Shown here: one piece after another, positions 24,542 to 35,902 of the stretch
How the letters are laid out: each line of letters starts with the position of its first letter
Position numbering within the stretch: position 1 is the first letter of the stretch
Source: Cryptomeria japonica
Lineage: Eukaryota; Streptophyta; Pinopsida; Cupressales; Cupressaceae
DNA: 64,000 bases
Assembly (NCBI RefSeq): GCF_030272615.1
Contig: NC_081415.1
Location: 266,952,425 to 267,016,424, forward strand
Direction: 5' to 3'
Position numbers and translations under genes: made by a program
Notes under the pieces: model-generated
What the model was told of the DNA's origin: nothing
The model's database searches: none
The model's input: the letters and a program-made list of their open reading frames with translations, nothing else

Positions 24542-27026
24542 TGATAGGGAGGTAGGGCAAGGAGGTTGCCCAATCAGGCTTGAATTTTCACTAAGTGATA
24601 GGTCCTTAGCTAGTTTCAAGGTGTAGTCACCAAAATCAGAGTGCAAAAAGATTATAGGCAACCTAGCAACTCTCCTTGATCCACCTCCCTAAGTCAAACA
24701 CTCCCTGTTGCTCAAGGGCTTCAACTCCATTGTTTAGGCTTTGTAGTCTAACACCTTACCCTCTCAATTGGAATTCATTTCCTCTATCCCTGACCTATTC
24801 TCTGACTACACAAGGTCTCCTCTTGATGAATTATAAGTTTGTGTCAAGTTTTATCCCCATGGGTGTCTTTGGTCTTCTATGGTTTGGAGCGTAGTAATCC
24901 ATCACAAGTGCTACAAACTGACTTATAGAGTCTAACTCACAAAATGTTTTAAATGCATGCAAGGTTAACTTGTTTCAACTTGATTTGATGGTTTTTATGC
25001 TTTACAACCTTCCTTTGTGTACCTGATTTGACAAAAAACCATATTTTAGGTCTAAAACGGGCTACAAGGAATTAGCCCTCTTTTGGGGGTTTTGTGCTCA
25101 TCCTACTCCAATGATGGAATTCTAGACAAAAAGAACCTTATATTCAGATACCCTTTTGGAAGATATTGAGGATTTTCTAAGTCTTAGGGTCCATTAGGCC
25201 TCCTCCATGACTGTCCCAAAAATGGGTGCAAAAAGAAGGGTTTGCAAGGGTTTTGGTGGCAAGAATCAACTTGCAAGCTAGAAACCTTCAATGTGAATCA
25301 TGAAACCTTAGTTATACCATGTCACATACTAATTAGGCCAAAATGAAGTAGTTTTACACCTCCAAAGGTTAGAGAACAAGGTTTTACAAAAGATACTCAT
25401 AAGGAGTGTGCAACATTTACAACTTTTCCTTTTCTTGCTTTCCACAAACACATTAATGCATGAGTACCAATTACATTCAAAACATGTAAACATGTCTTCC
25501 ATTAGTGACAAAGGAGAACCACATTATCCCTGCAACAAAAAGGCATTAGGCAATTACAAAACAATGAAACATTCACTATCAAAACTTGTTATCACTGCAC
25601 TTTGCCTCTTTCACTGCTTTTTCACTTTACCCTGCATTTACCAATGTCAAAACTCTTTTTCAAAGGTTTGTTTGGTTCTTTTTTATCAATGCATTGTCTT
25701 TGAATGTTTGTTGACCTTCATACCTGTTATTTGGAAGAGGAAGATTGCATAAACAACACAACTAAAATGCAAAAATCAGTCATAATTGACTGTTACAGCC
25801 AGCTGGGTGTTACAACTTTGCCTAAAGGATTATCAATTGATCTTGGCAATCTCAAAACCCATGGGCAGGGTCAAAAACCACTCCTTTTTTGCAAACAAAT
25901 AGAAGGAGGTACAAGGCTTTACAAACTCCAATATATGGTGGAGAGTAAGCAAATGAATGGAAACCAACACCAAAACAGTGACTCACTGTTTTTTTTTCAC
26001 AATTTTCATAAACTGAAAAATGCAACCATCCTTATCATGGCTTAGAAAGCCTCTTTACTTTCACATACAACTTTAAACATCAAAACAGGTCTGTCCACCT
26101 GATGAATGTATTTTCTATAGAAGAGAAAAGCATCAAACCTCTTCAAAGACCCTAGCCAAATGGCACACTTGCCTAGGGCTCCATGGCCACAAAACTTCTT
26201 GCACCTGCATTTTTTAAATAAAAACATGTATTTACATATCTTACAAGTTGACCAACTGGTTCTTGGGAAGCCATGAACATTTAGGGCTTCAAGAAGCCAA
26301 GTTGGTCAAGCATCCTTGCCAAATTCCTAGACAAGGCAGTGAAACTGTCAAAACCAAATAATTTTGCTTAGAACTCAAAACTTAATGAAATTTGATGCCA
26401 CCAAAGGGAAAAGCTTCAGGAAGCATAAGAGAATTTTAAAATGTAAAAATAGTACAGCCATGTATAGTAGGTGTACGGACTGCTGCTCACATGGAGCTAA
26501 AACATAAAGAAAAACAAGGTAAAATTAGTGCAAACTTTCAAAATGCTTGATATCTCCAAATAATCAACCCTTACAATGGTTAGAGCAGGAGAATAAATAC
26601 CTCTACAGGTCAATTATCCTCCTGTACGGACAGGTACATGTCCAAGAGCACTCAAATTTGACATTTTCATGTCTAAAATGATAACTTTCAATGCCTAGAT
26701 GATGCAAGGTTGACCTCAAAGACTAACAATCACCTAAGAACACTACTCACACTTAAAAACCAAGCACAAAACATGCCTAAAAACTTTTCAAAACAAAAAC
26801 ACATTGAAAACTCACTTTTCCCAACATTTTGCTAGGCAACTCCAAACTGGCAACTTTGAGCAAAAAGATGAAAACAGGAAACATGACCACACAATGAGTT
26901 CAAAACTCATCCAAACAACTTAGAACAACTCAAAAACATCTTAGACAAACTTTCCAACTCAAGACTAATAAAAATCAAACCTACTATCAAACCTGTGATG
27001 AAATGAAGCTAGGTGCTCTTGCACCA
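24542..27026 (-). repeat. T5 5' LTR (right)
   Basis: It pairs with 17381-19871 and is followed by the CACAA duplication at 27027-27031. Minus-strand transcription would start in it. Confidence 0.92.
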
Positions 27027-27031
27027 CACAA

Positions 27032-27687
27032 CTATAAGAATGTTGCAAATGGGAAGTTGGCGGAATAAGATCATGAATTTCATTGAAACTTGATGTGTAA
27101 GGGGGAATAAAAGGTTTTGTAGATGAAGAAGGAATTTTAGGGGAAAGGATAACCTTCTTTCCTTTATCAGTCTTATCCTTTTAGGGAGATTTACATCTTC
27201 ATCATCTAAAGGTTCATCTTTACTCATTTCTATGTGAGGGGAAAGATCTTGAATAAAATGCATAACATCATCCTCTCTACATATACTTTGGTGTTGAGGA
27301 TAGGTCTTAGAAGAATAAGGAGGGTCTAAAGAGCTAAGAATATTAACAGTTTGATGTTGTCCTTACCTCTCAAGGCTATGTGTATGAGAAAAATATGGAT
27401 CTATACCATTGTCCAATGCTTGCTCTTTTGTAAAGAGATCATTGGTTAGAATATTAGCTTTCATCTTATTCACACAAGATGCCCTAGAAGAGGTATACGA
27501 AAAAGAGTCTCTCGGGTTGTGATCTACAAAAGCCTTAAGGTGATTAATACATGAAATGCATTTTATTAATAACATCATCATAATGCAACAAAAATGATAC
27601 ATGAAAGCTTTGAGATCAAATTGAAAAGGATATGACTTTGAAATCCTAGAAACACAATATGACCAAGTGCTATGAATGAAAAGAAAC
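27032..27687 (-). other. T4 interior between T5 and T6
   Basis: About 650 bases of the T4 body. The minus strand has patchy open codons, including acidic stretches such as DEPLDDEDVNLPK (near 27210), but no domain I recognise. Removing T5 joins this to the G-patch-like remnant at about 17375. It probably derives from the gag-to-RT linker of an ancestral gypsy element. Confidence 0.55.
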
Positions 27688-28754
27688 TGTAAAGCAGAAA
27701 ATCGTGATCGAACCCTAGTTGTTCTCCCCTCTTCCAACTCCGAGGAGAGAGAAGGGAGGTTCGCTAGGATTCGATGGTTTTCACTTAGGGGAGAGACTTT
27801 ACATTCAAAAGAGGGGTTGAAACTCATAAGATCCAATCCCACATAATGCAAGATTGGATGCTAAATGAATTTCAAGGGTTATGACAACAAGGCTACCCTC
27901 TTTTGTAAAGAATATCGATAAAGGAATTGAGCTAGGAATGCATAGAAAGTGACAAAGATTCGCTTATAAACTGAGATAGGAATACAGTATGAAGCTACGG
28001 ACCTGGAATTAGCAGTAAAATGTCGATACGGCGCTGTCCTGCAAATTTGAGCAAAAGTTGTCGGGACGATGGCGCCCGGCGCCATGGTCCTCCGAAAAAT
28101 CCGCGAAACGAAGGGGGATCTGTTCGTCTCTTGTTCTAAGGATGTTTGTATCCTTATGTGCGAAGGTTTAGATGTTGTATGTTGTATGTAGTAAGTGATC
28201 TCCTCTTCAATGGTTGAATCCTTGTCTTGAATGCAACACTTAGCCTTGAATGGAGACTTAGAAGGAATGCTTGAATGTTTAAATGCTTGAACGCTTGAAT
28301 GCTTGAGTATAGTTTCCATGCCTTTTCCCTCATGCATGTGTTATGTGTTATCTCTAAGTGAGAGAGAAAAATGTAGTTTATATACTTGTCAATTAGGGCT
28401 AATAGACTGATTTTCCCGACCTTAGGCCGACCAGGAAATGTAATTTCCAAATTGCAAACAAAAAGACCTGCAATCTCCTTAGGAGACCGGGCCCAAAATA
28501 GGACCCAGGGACCAGGGCGCTGGGCGCCATGGTCCTGGGGACCAGCGCGCCTAAGGGACCAAGGCGCTGGGCGCTCTGGTCCCACCTCCCGGGACAGCAG
28601 GGTGCAAGGAGGTTCAGGCCAGGGTACTTGAAAAATGCAGTTTTTGGTGTCGTGGGCAAGTTTCGGGGTCTCCATTCAGGTTGCATGTTGCGTCGCCATC
28701 GTGAAGACCGAAATGCAGTCAAAATTGCAAGTGTCACAATTTTAGGACGCTACA
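27688..28754 (-). repeat. T6 3' LTR (left)
   Basis: It pairs with 34110-35146 and carries a minus-strand TATA-like TATATAAAC near 28377-28385. A near-perfect 27-base palindrome lies at 28064-28090, and related GGACC...GGCGC...GGTCC blocks at 28500-28590. The right copy lacks 30 bases of the latter, between repeats of GGGACCAGGGCGC. Confidence 0.93.
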
Positions 28755-28768
28755 TTTAGCCCCCACTT
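28755..28768 (-). other. T6 polypurine tract
   Basis: The minus strand reads AAGTGGGGGCTAAA immediately before TGTAGCGTCC of the 3' LTR. Confidence 0.85.
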
Positions 28769-29495
28769 TAGCAGGAGTATGTATGCTCATACTTCCGGTA
28801 AAGTACAAGGAAACAACATTGAAAGACTTTCACCACGTCAAGGAGGCAAGACACACCAAGCCCCCAGTGGACTAAGGATCTTACGACTTCGATTGACAAA
28901 GTAAAAGGGAAGATCACGAGGGAGAACCATGACTGTCAGTAGTAAGGTTCCCTCACTATGAGTCATGCAAGAAAGATATCAAAAATTTTCAAGGCAAGGT
29001 TAAATTTGCCAAGAAATTTTCAAGTATCTTGAAAAGATATGAACGGGATGTATGCCCCCCTACGTTAAAGCAATCGCACATGCCTCACCGGGGGTGATTG
29101 CTTTAAGGTAGTGATACATATAAGAATGAGAAAGGAAAGGAGCACGTTATCGCAAGGATTTAGCCCCCAAGTGTGAGATAAGCCCAAGGATAATAGACAC
29201 AAAACACAAAGCACGAGGTGACTTCACTTTCCTCGGGGTCAGTATGCTGTATGATAATTCATGTATATCATATGTATGTATGCATAATTGTTCTTCATTC
29301 CCCAATCAAGGAAGGTCATCTAGAAGAAGGGAACACATGTGTCTTTTGAGTCAACATGAGAGAGACCAAAAGAGATCTCAATGCTTTGCATCGTCCTCAA
29401 GTAGACAACACTAAGGACAACAAATAGAAGAATGAGAGTAACATATAGAGGAAGTAACGAAAGAGAGGAGGAGAGAATCTGTTATGCTAATGTAA
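28769..29495 (-). other. T6 3' untranslated region
   Basis: No coding frame is recognised. It contains an inverted repeat around 29060-29110: CTTAAAGCAATCACC-like sequence on both sides of a GCACATGCCTCACC loop. This could form a hairpin in the transcript. Confidence 0.5.
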
Positions 29496-29987
29496 CTAGT
29501 CTAGCACATCATCTACCCCCCGATCTTGCTGATCAATGTTTCGGGAAGGCAGGGAACATGCTAGAGGAGGAACATCCAACACAGCAGATGGAGCTATCAC
29601 AAGATCCAAACAAGGGCTATGTTCATATCCCAAGCCGCGGTGTTCTTGTCTAGGAGCTAGGATAAGTGCTTTAGAAAATTCATTAGATAAATGGTTATCA
29701 ATATCAACAAGTTCATATTCACTATCAGAAGCAAGAGAAGTAACATTTTCATCATGAATAACATTTTCATCTATATCATCATCAAGATTTATAAAAATAG
29801 GATCTTTAACTCGCACAGGATCAAGACCATCATGCATCTTATGTTTAGGAGATTTAGGCTCAATGTCCGGCTGAGGAGAAAATGGAATAATGCTTGTTGA
29901 AGGTGTTTTTAGAGATTGCGAAGTTTGAGAAGCAGCTGCTTGAGCTTTAAGACGACGCTTTCGTCGACGTTCGCGTGCAGAACGATT
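29496..29987 (-). pseudogene. T6 polyprotein C-terminal tail, unknown
   Basis: It follows the protease ORF in the same frame after a TGA at 29985-29987, probably a CGA codon changed by C-to-T. The first 20 codons are strongly basic (Arg-rich), then the tail becomes acidic (NLDDDIDEN, SDSEYELVDI) and ends at a stop at 29496. No catalytic motif is visible. In autonomous gypsy relatives RT would follow a linker like this, so it may be the linker just before a lost pol. Confidence 0.6.
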
Positions 29988-31556
29988 TCATCTAGTCTTA
30001 GTAGGAAGTGAAGAAGATTGAGGAGGAGGAATGTTCTCATCCCTATCACTTGGGTGTTTAGGTTGTGGTCTCTTAGGCTGGAAAATAGGAGAAGAAGGAG
30101 GTCTCTTCTCTCTATAAAAAGAAGGAGGAGGAACTGCTCCATATAAGGGAAGAATATTTGGTTTAGGAAGGAGACCAAGTCCATCATGACGAGGAGGGAT
30201 AGGTCTATTTTTAGGAAGTTTATTAGATATAGACATAGTCACATCCATAGGGATAGGTTGGGAATCTTCTTGAGGAAAGACATTAGTTTTATCTTTCAAA
30301 GGAAGAACTTCCTTCTCAAGAATGATAGGAATGTCAAGTTTAGGTGTTCTAGGTTCACTTAAAGATAGGATCATATCTGTTTTCCATTTTTGATAAGATT
30401 TGAAAAGATGATCACTTCGCGGAGGAAGAGATTGGAATTGTTTAGGCCAAAAGTAATCAATAGGAACACTAGAAGTTCTTTCAGCTGGTTTAAAGAGACT
30501 ATGATTGACAGTAACAACTTCACCATTATGGGGAAATTTTAAACACTTATGAATAGGAGAAGCAATAGCTTTCATGGAAGATAGCCAAGGATAGCCAAGC
30601 TTCACACGAAATTGTTCGGATGAAGGAATAATAGCAAAGTTCACATCAAGGGATTTGTTATGGACCTCAATAGGCAATGTAATAGAATCAATTGCAGGAG
30701 AAGAAAATGCATCAAATAGTTTCACAATCACATCTGTTTTGTCATATATCACTTGATTCAATTGCAAAGTAAAAAGAAATTCTTCAGTAATAACATTAAC
30801 CATGCACGAAGGATCAATAAGCACTCCACGGCAAGGTGTATTCTTGACTTTTGCAACTATGTATAAATGACCATCAGGTGCCCTAATGGTTTCAATGGAA
30901 TCAAATGTGATGGAAGATTCTTTAGGGTTTTCTTGCTGCTCTACAAAGTTAATCACATTCGGAGCCATAGACACAAGACCATCAGATGAAAAAGAGGAAT
31001 CATTAGTCTCAATCGCATGAGAAGTATGAGAAGGTAATGGATCAGTAAAAATCTGAAGATTTTGATTAGGAGGAGCTACAGATGTATTGCCTTTATCATT
31101 CACTCCAAAAACAGAAATAGTATTATTATCAATCAAATCTTGAATTTTACCCTTTAAAGAAAAACATTTTTCAGTATCATGCCCAGGCTGACGATGAAAT
31201 TGACAAAAGGCTTTGTTATCAAAATAAGGTGAAGTAATCTTTGCAGGATCAATTTGCCTTATAGGAGGAAGAGTAAGCACATTTTGTTCCAATAACTTAT
31301 TCATAATACTATGCAATGATTCATTCAAAGGAGTATACTTTCTTTCTTTCTTGAAAAATTTAGAAATAGGAGGCACACCTGATGCTGCATTCACATTGTT
31401 GTTGATGATGTTTTCATTGAATTTGATGGAATCTCTGTTTGGTTTAAACTTCCCAAATGGTTGTTGACTGCTATCACCCTTATCACTCGGAGCCATAGGA
31501 TGTGATTGTTCCATTTGACCCACAGTCAGTTGATAATTGTGAAGAGTTGCACACAA
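29988..31556 (-). pseudogene. T6 gag C-terminus and degenerate protease
   Basis: It continues the gag frame after the TAG at 31557-31559. A knuckle-like CX2HX4HX4C motif (CQFHRQPGHDTEKC) lies near residues 119-132. An aspartic-protease-like segment starts near residue 240 (CRGVLIDPSCMVNVI) and includes LGYPWLSSM about 90 residues later. The active site reads D-P-S rather than D-T/S-G or the D-G-G of T10, so catalysis is doubtful. The last 100 residues are Pro-rich. The listed start is a TTG directly after the stop, so this is a continuation of gag and not an independent gene. Confidence 0.8.
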
Positions 31557-32849
31557 CTATTGGAAAGAAGTAAACTCAGAAAACAGAAGTTTGTCTCGAA
31601 TATCTTTTTGTAAATTAGAAATAAAGATTCTTTGAATATCATTGTCAGGCACTGGAAAAGAAATTTGAGCATACAAATGCTTATATCTACCAATGAAATC
31701 AGTCACTTTCTCTTTAACACCTTGTTTACAATGCATTAAATCAATCAAAGTAACCTTAGGACTTATATTGTTTTGAAATTGTTGAATGAAAGCATTTGCA
31801 AGTTGTTCAAAAGAAGTAATAGAATAAGAAGGCAATGAGCAATACCATTGTAGGGCTTTGTCTCTTAATGTTCTAGTGAATAGTTTTGCAAGCAACCTTG
31901 GGTCATAAGCAAAATCGGTACATATTGTTTGAAAGGTCTTAACATGTGTTAGAGGATCACCCTTACCATTATAAAGCTCCAAATGCGAGATTTCGACATG
32001 TTTAGGAGGAATAGCTCGAACAATGTCAAGAGAAAGTGGGCTCGCAACATCAAATGTGGGCACACTAAACTTAGATTGGTTCATAGAGGCAATTTGTTGC
32101 TGTAAAGAAGAGACAGTTTGTGCAAGATTGTTAATGGTCGCTTCAGTCAAAGAATTCATATTAGATGTGTTAGATTGAGATGGAGGTGTTATGTTATTGA
32201 AAGAAGGCAAAGAGTAAGGTGGTGGGACCCTATGATAATTAGTCATAGGAGATGATTGAACAGGAGGAACACTACAAGGAGGAATGGAATGGTTGAATGA
32301 ATTGCCCCCTTGCGTCATGTTCATTTGCGAAGATATAATAGGAACACTCATTGAAGAAATGAATGAAGAAGTCGGATTGAATGAAGGAAGAGGGTTAATC
32401 GAAGAAGAGGGATTGCCCCCATGACTAGTGATCACAGGAGGAATGTCTTGTGTAGAAGTAGCCATTATGTTTGATGTAAAGGTAGGTATGCTAGCAATAG
32501 AAGTCATCAAAGGAATAGAATGATTGACTTGAGTAGGAGGTTGTGTATAACCTAAAGTTTCGGCACAACTCTTCATAGGCATCACATTCGAATCCACGAT
32601 GTGTGCAATACCACGCAAAATATCAATTCCATTCTTATCACTTTGAAGCATACGTTTTAGACCCTCAATTAAAGGAAGAGCTTGACTATCGGGGTATTCA
32701 TGAGACATCCATTGTCGAAAATCATCAAATTGGTTATCCAATTTCGAAATTTGTTCTTCAGAAACCTCATGGAGAGCTTCTTCATCATTAGGAGGATTAG
32801 AGGAATTACCCATGTCCTCGTTAAAAAGGCTATTCAAATTAGGTTCCAT
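31557..32849 (-). CDS. T6 gag polyprotein
   Basis: An intact 430-residue ORF starts at MEPNLNSLF. The first 270 residues are Ser/Pro/Asn-rich and disordered. A retrotransposon gag domain spans about residues 285-430 (LYNGKGDP, LRDKALQWYCSLP, EQLANAFIQQF, VTDFIGRYKHLY). It ends SEFTSFQ then TAG, and the same frame continues with LCATLHNYQ. The stop could be a CAG-to-TAG mutation or a readthrough site for making gag and gag-protease. The 1.26 kb leader upstream is non-coding. The protein would assemble the particle and package RNA in the cytoplasm. Confidence 0.85.
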   Translation of the reverse strand: MEPNLNSLFNEDMGNSSNPPNDEEALHEVSEEQISKLDNQFDDFRQWMSHEYPDSQALPLIEGLKRMLQSDKNGIDILRGIAHIVDSNVMPMKSCAETLGYTQPPTQVNHSIPLMTSIASIPTFTSNIMATSTQDIPPVITSHGGNPSSSINPLPSFNPTSSFISSMSVPIISSQMNMTQGGNSFNHSIPPCSVPPVQSSPMTNYHRVPPPYSLPSFNNITPPSQSNTSNMNSLTEATINNLAQTVSSLQQQIASMNQSKFSVPTFDVASPLSLDIVRAIPPKHVEISHLELYNGKGDPLTHVKTFQTICTDFAYDPRLLAKLFTRTLRDKALQWYCSLPSYSITSFEQLANAFIQQFQNNISPKVTLIDLMHCKQGVKEKVTDFIGRYKHLYAQISFPVPDNDIQRIFISNLQKDIRDKLLFSEFTSFQ

Positions 32850-34109
32850 CTCCTCGGTAATTAAACCTCGGAAAGACTTAATTCTACTGCTTCATCTAAC
32901 GGGAATAGTGTAAGTAGGGCTTATTGTTGTAAAACTCATGCACTAGAGAAGGAGAGAAAATTTTGATTTTAGAGGTAGCAATTTTCAGTAAAATCAGCCA
33001 ATCTTCTGGATTTAAGCTGTTAAATGCAATCACGACAGTCTCCCGAAATTTTGGAAAAAATGTCCGGGACCGTGGCGCTCGGAGTGCAACACAGTCCTTG
33101 CAACTTTTTTCGAAATTTGCAGGGATGAAAGGTATGATGATTTTAAAGCCAATCTGAAAAAATTGAGTGATTTTACGATCTGTAGGTAGGCCAAATTAAA
33201 GTTGCAATCTCAAAATTGAACCCTACCCAGATTGTCGAAAAATGCAAAATTGGAATTTTGAAAAAGAGAGGGAAACTGAAATTTTGAATTTTATGATTTT
33301 AGAGGGAATGCCAAAAGCAATGCAAGTTTTGAAATTCAAAAGTTGACTCAATTTCACGCAAAATTCAATTTTGAAAGCGGAAATCAAAGTTGTTGTAATT
33401 AAGCACTTAATTTCAAAAGTCACAAAATGCAAGAATTTGAATAAAGCACTGAAATTTCGAATGAATGCAAACACACTTTTCAGATTTAGGACAGTAAGAA
33501 CACAATTTTGACACAAAATTTCAGTTTCAATGATTTTTGAATGTTTAAAAACCTTAATCCAAGCAATCACAAGACCAACTTTGACTATAATTTTGAAGGT
33601 GTTAAAATTGATAAAATCAGCCAAAATTCTGGATTTTAGCAGGAAAATACAGTAAGATCTCGCTCCCGAAATTTCGAAAAAAATGTCGGGGACGATGGCG
33701 CTCAACGCCACGGTCCTCGCAACTTTTTTCTAAATTTTCAGGGATGAAAGATATTGTGATTTTATTGCGGAATCCAAAGTTACAGCTGATTTGGAGATGT
33801 TTTGATCAGTGAAATTGTCAGTCAAAGGTTGAATCAAGAAGGTTTCAAAAATTAGGGTTTTGACACTTAACCACTTAATTTTCAAAATTAAAGCACAAAT
33901 ATGAATTCATAATTTGTAATAGAAGGATAGATCTGAAACAAGCATTAACAATTAAATATTTCACAAGTTCAATTACTAAAAAGAAATTTTAGGGTTTTTA
34001 TGCAATAACCTCTAAAATTTTGCAAAAGATCAAACATGGAAATGCAATCAATTTTTTCAGATCTAAGCATGAAAAATCAGAAAGGATGTTCACGTCAGGT
34101 TCACCAAAA
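32850..34109 (-). other. T6 leader with duplicated module
   Basis: This is non-coding. Two similar blocks of about 170 bp (near 32975-33150 and 33600-33770) share AAAATCAGCCAA, TTCTGGATTT, CCCGAAATTT, a GACCGTGGCGCTC/GACGATGGCGCTC core, and TTTTCAGGGATGAAAG or a close variant. A third copy lies in the T4 leader (about 35385-35560). The GGCGC core resembles the palindromic blocks of the T6 LTR. Confidence 0.65.
34093..34106 (-). other. T6 primer-binding site
   Basis: The minus strand reads TGGTGAACCTGACG three bases after the 5' LTR. It begins with the required TGG and differs from the TGGTATCAGAGC type; I do not assign the tRNA. T4 has the similar TGGTGAACTCGATG. Confidence 0.7.
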
Positions 34110-35146
34110 TGTAAAGCGGAAAATCGCGATCGAACCCTAGTTGTTCTCCCCTCTTCCAACTCCGAGGAGAGAGAAGGGAGGTTCGCTAGGATTCGATGGT
34201 TTTCACTTAGGGGAGAGACTTTACATTCAAAAGAGGGGTTGAAACTCATAAGATCCAATCCCACATAATGCAAGATTGGATGCTAAATGAATTTCAAGGG
34301 TTATGACAACAAGGCTACCCTCTTTTGTAAAGAATATCGATAAAGGAATTGAGCTAGGAATGCATAGAAAGTGACAAAGATTCGCTTATAAACTGAGATA
34401 GGAATACAGTATGAAGTTGCGGACCTGGAATTAGTAGTAAAATGTCGATACGGCGCTGTCCTACAAATTTAAACAAAAGTTGTCAAGACGATGGCGCCCG
34501 GCGCCACGGTCCTCCGAAAAATCCGCGAAACGAAGGGGGATCTATTCGTCTCTTGTTCTAAGGATGTTTGTATCCTTATGTGCGAAGGTTTAGATGTTGT
34601 ATGTTGTATGTAGTAAGTGATCTCCTCTTCAATGGTTGAATCCTTGTCTTGAATGCAACACTTAGCCTTGAATGGAGACTTAGAAGGAATGCTTGAATGT
34701 TTAAATGCTTGAACGCTTGAATGCTTGAGTATAGTTTCCACGCCTTTTCCCTCATGCATGTGTTATGTGTTATCTCTAAATGAGAGAGAAAAATGTAGTT
34801 TATATACTTGTCAATTAGGGCTAATAGACTGATTTTCCCGACCTTAGGCCGACCAGGAAATGTAATTTCCAAATTGCAAACAAAAAGACCCGCAATCTCC
34901 TTAGGAGACCGGGCCCAAAATAGGACCCAGGGACCAGGGCGCCTGAGGGACCAGGGCGCTGGGCGCTCTGGTCCCACCTCCCAGGACAGCAGGGTGCAAG
35001 GAGGTTTAGGCCAGGGTACTTGAAAAATGCAGTTTTTGGTGTCGTGAGCAAGTTTCGGGGTCTCCATTCAGGTTGCGTGTTGCGTCGCCATCGTGAAGAC
35101 CGAAATGCAGTCGAAATTGCAAGTGTCGCAATTTTAGGACGCTACA
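34110..35146 (-). repeat. T6 5' LTR (right)
   Basis: The minus strand begins TGTAGCGTCC and ends CGCTTTACA. It is followed on the plus strand by the GAAAC duplication. It has the same TATA-like position as the left copy and lacks the 30-bp repeat unit near 34940. Confidence 0.93.
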
Positions 35147-35151
35147 GAAAC

Positions 35152-35902
35152 AACATGAAATGAAGAAAGCCATTATCGAACACATGATTGTAATAAATGT
35201 ATGTTAATAATAATGTAATTATATGTGAAATAGCAAATAAATCCAATCCATTAATTTCCATGGAAAGTCAATTAAAATATTAATTTACCTGAAAAGAAGA
35301 TCTAAAATTAGGACCTTTTGATGAACATTTGAAGAGTGTGGAAATTTTAATTTGTATTTGACCTTAAGGGGTGCAAAAATTGATAAAGTATGCCGATTTT
35401 CTGGAATTAAGCAAAACAATATAGTCAATTCCGACACCTGAAATTTTGGGAAAAAAGCCAGGGACCGTGTGCAAAGTGCACTCGGTCCGACCAAATTTTT
35501 CAAAAATTTTCAGGGATGATAGAAATTATGATTTTATTACGAAATCCAAAAAAATAGCCGATTTGGAGATGTCTAGATCGGTCAAATTAGCAGTCATAGG
35601 TCGGAATAGGAGATTCTTAAAAATTAGGATTTTTGCATTTTAACCACTTAATTTTCAAAATGAAAAGACGGATTTGAATTGCAATTTTGAAATAGAAATT
35701 AGATCTGAAACAAGCAATTAAAATGCTACACTTCACAAGCTCAATTTTATCAAAATGTAAAATTAGGGTTTCGATGCAGTTAACCTTTAAATTTTGTAAA
35801 AAGATCAAACTTGGAAATGAAATTTTGAAATTCAAATTGCAATTATTCAGATCTAACAATAAGAAAACAAAATTAGTGTGTAAGACATCGAGTTCACCAA
35901 AA
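35152..35902 (-). other. T4 leader and PBS-like site
   Basis: The non-coding leader of T4 is similar to the T6 leader (for example the AACCACTTAATTTTCAAAAT block). The PBS-like TGGTGAACTCG is on the minus strand at 35889-35899, next to the LTR. It includes one copy of the GGACCGT module. Confidence 0.65.

Larger units (their letters stand above)
17381..27026 (-). mobile_element. T5: Ty3/gypsy chromovirus inserted in T4
   Basis: T5 has LTRs of about 2.49 kb (17381-19871 and 24542-27026), identical CACAA duplications (17376-17380, 27027-27031), a TGGTATCAGAGCC PBS and a CACCGGGGGAGTA tract. The 4.7 kb interior on the minus strand encodes gag, protease, RT, RNase H, integrase and a C-terminal chromodomain, the chromovirus order. 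The chromodomain is thought to steer integration to modified chromatin. It is disabled by stops and a frameshifted gag. The LTRs are highly similar by eye, so insertion is not ancient. Confidence 0.94.
27688..35146 (-). mobile_element. T6: gag-protease-only gypsy-like element inserted in T4
   Basis: LTRs 27688-28754 (1067 bp) and 34110-35146 (1037 bp) are flanked by perfect GAAAC duplications (27683-27687, 35147-35151). PBS and polypurine tract place transcription on the minus strand. The 5.4 kb interior contains one long frame (32849-29496) with gag, a knuckle-like motif and an aspartic protease remnant, but no RT, RNase H or integrase. It must have been moved by another element's enzymes. 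The LTRs differ by about 21 substitutions by eye, all transitions, and one 30-bp indel. T4 is a related family. Confidence 0.92.

Noticed and set aside
28154-28759. Overlapping ORFs of 76-173 codons in the T6 LTR (and copies near 34576-35067)
   Set aside because: They are present in both LTRs and read differently after the 30-bp indel; the sequence is LTR with palindromes, with no domain.
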